Below are positions 63,714 through 64,000 of a stretch of DNA of 64,000 nucleotides, one piece after another. The notes beneath the pieces are model-generated. The model saw only the letters and a list, made by a program, of their open reading frames with translations. It had not been told where the DNA came from and ran no database searches. Made by a program: the position numbers and the translations under genes. Every line of letters starts with the position of its first letter. Within the stretch, counting starts at the first letter, position 1. Location of the stretch: the NCBI GenBank assembly GCA_963663525.2, contig CAXXHC010000003.1:310001-374000 (forward strand), read 5' to 3'. The DNA comes from G963663525 sp963663525 (GTDB lineage Bacteria; Myxococcota_A; SURF-8; G963663525).

Positions 63714-64000
63714 CTGAAATACCGATTTCTACTGCGACGGCCTTCCTGATTACGACCAATCGTTTGAAGATCTCTCACGAATGTTACGAATGCGTCCAAC
63801 TTGATTTTGAACTCGCCCCCCGTTCCTTGAAGAAACAATGGCGACATTTTCTTTTCGACGCTTGAAAAAAGAAAAATTATTTATTCCGGTTCCGTAAACA
63901 ATCGGCTTACGCTCTGAAAAAGTGTAAACAATTCAAACGCATAGTCGGTTCGGGAACACAGACTAGCAATTTCCAATCGTATTATTGTTGATTTTCTTTC
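63714..64000. other. Upstream region of the acidic protein gene, right edge
   Basis: 287 bases with no coding frame I can support. It must hold the promoter of the minus-strand gene. The 9-mer GTAAACAAT occurs twice, at 63894-63902 and 63924-63932, 30 bases apart in the same orientation, possibly an operator pair or chance. Confidence 0.35.

Overview
The window reads as a chromosomal segment of a Gram-negative, probably delta-proteobacterium-like lineage (Myxococcota, Desulfobacterota or an allied candidate phylum). The evidence is an OmpA-type outer-membrane protein with thrombospondin type-3 calcium repeats, many lipoproteins with Asp/Glu-rich linkers, a tetrahaem cytochrome c, a type II/IV secretion N-domain protein, and a long acyl-CoA degradation operon headed by a MerR regulator. 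No tRNA, rRNA or CRISPR array is visible. The lineage is an inference; no marker gene here fixes it.

Layout. 0-14.5 kb is an accessory region: an ISL3 element separating two gene fragments, a large Asp/Glu-rich lipoprotein, an odd protein ending in a sigma-70 region-4 helix-turn-helix, a PHP phosphoesterase, and a nest of transposons (IS5-like, two copies of an IS3-like orfA, an integrase-core element) that has truncated a probable antiphage nuclease gene and surrounds an AAA/DUF4143 ATPase. 14.5-23.4 kb carries cell-envelope genes: beta-barrel protein plus OmpA, nitroreductase, DUF1566 lipoprotein, a GIY-YIG gene between REP palindromes, a PEGA-domain protein, a lipoprotein and an M6-like metalloprotease. 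23.4-29 kb is housekeeping proteostasis: GNAT, clpP, clpX, lon. 29-31.5 kb is a small minus-strand group with nadD.

31.6-43.5 kb is the most unusual part: a glycosyltransferase, a flippase-like membrane protein, a TPR membrane protein and five radical SAM genes with six radical SAM cores in all. One gene carries two complete cores in tandem. Overlapping start and stop codons tie several of them together. The product is unknown; a modified lipid or glycolipid is one guess.

43.7-56 kb starts with a hybrid histidine kinase that has a cysteine-rich PAS domain, then a MerR gene with a clear promoter and operator. It continues with thiolase, 3-hydroxyacyl-CoA dehydrogenase, enoyl-CoA hydratase, acyl-CoA dehydrogenase, a two-subunit B12-dependent acyl-CoA mutase, a thiolase-like protein plus DUF35 partner that have both lost their key cysteines, and a second acyl-CoA dehydrogenase. 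Together they look like branched- or short-chain acyl-CoA catabolism. 56-64 kb has a DUF362 protein, a tetrahaem cytochrome, alpha-glucan phosphorylase and a long acidic protein with an N-terminal MshEN/GspE-N-like domain and 78-bp coding repeats.
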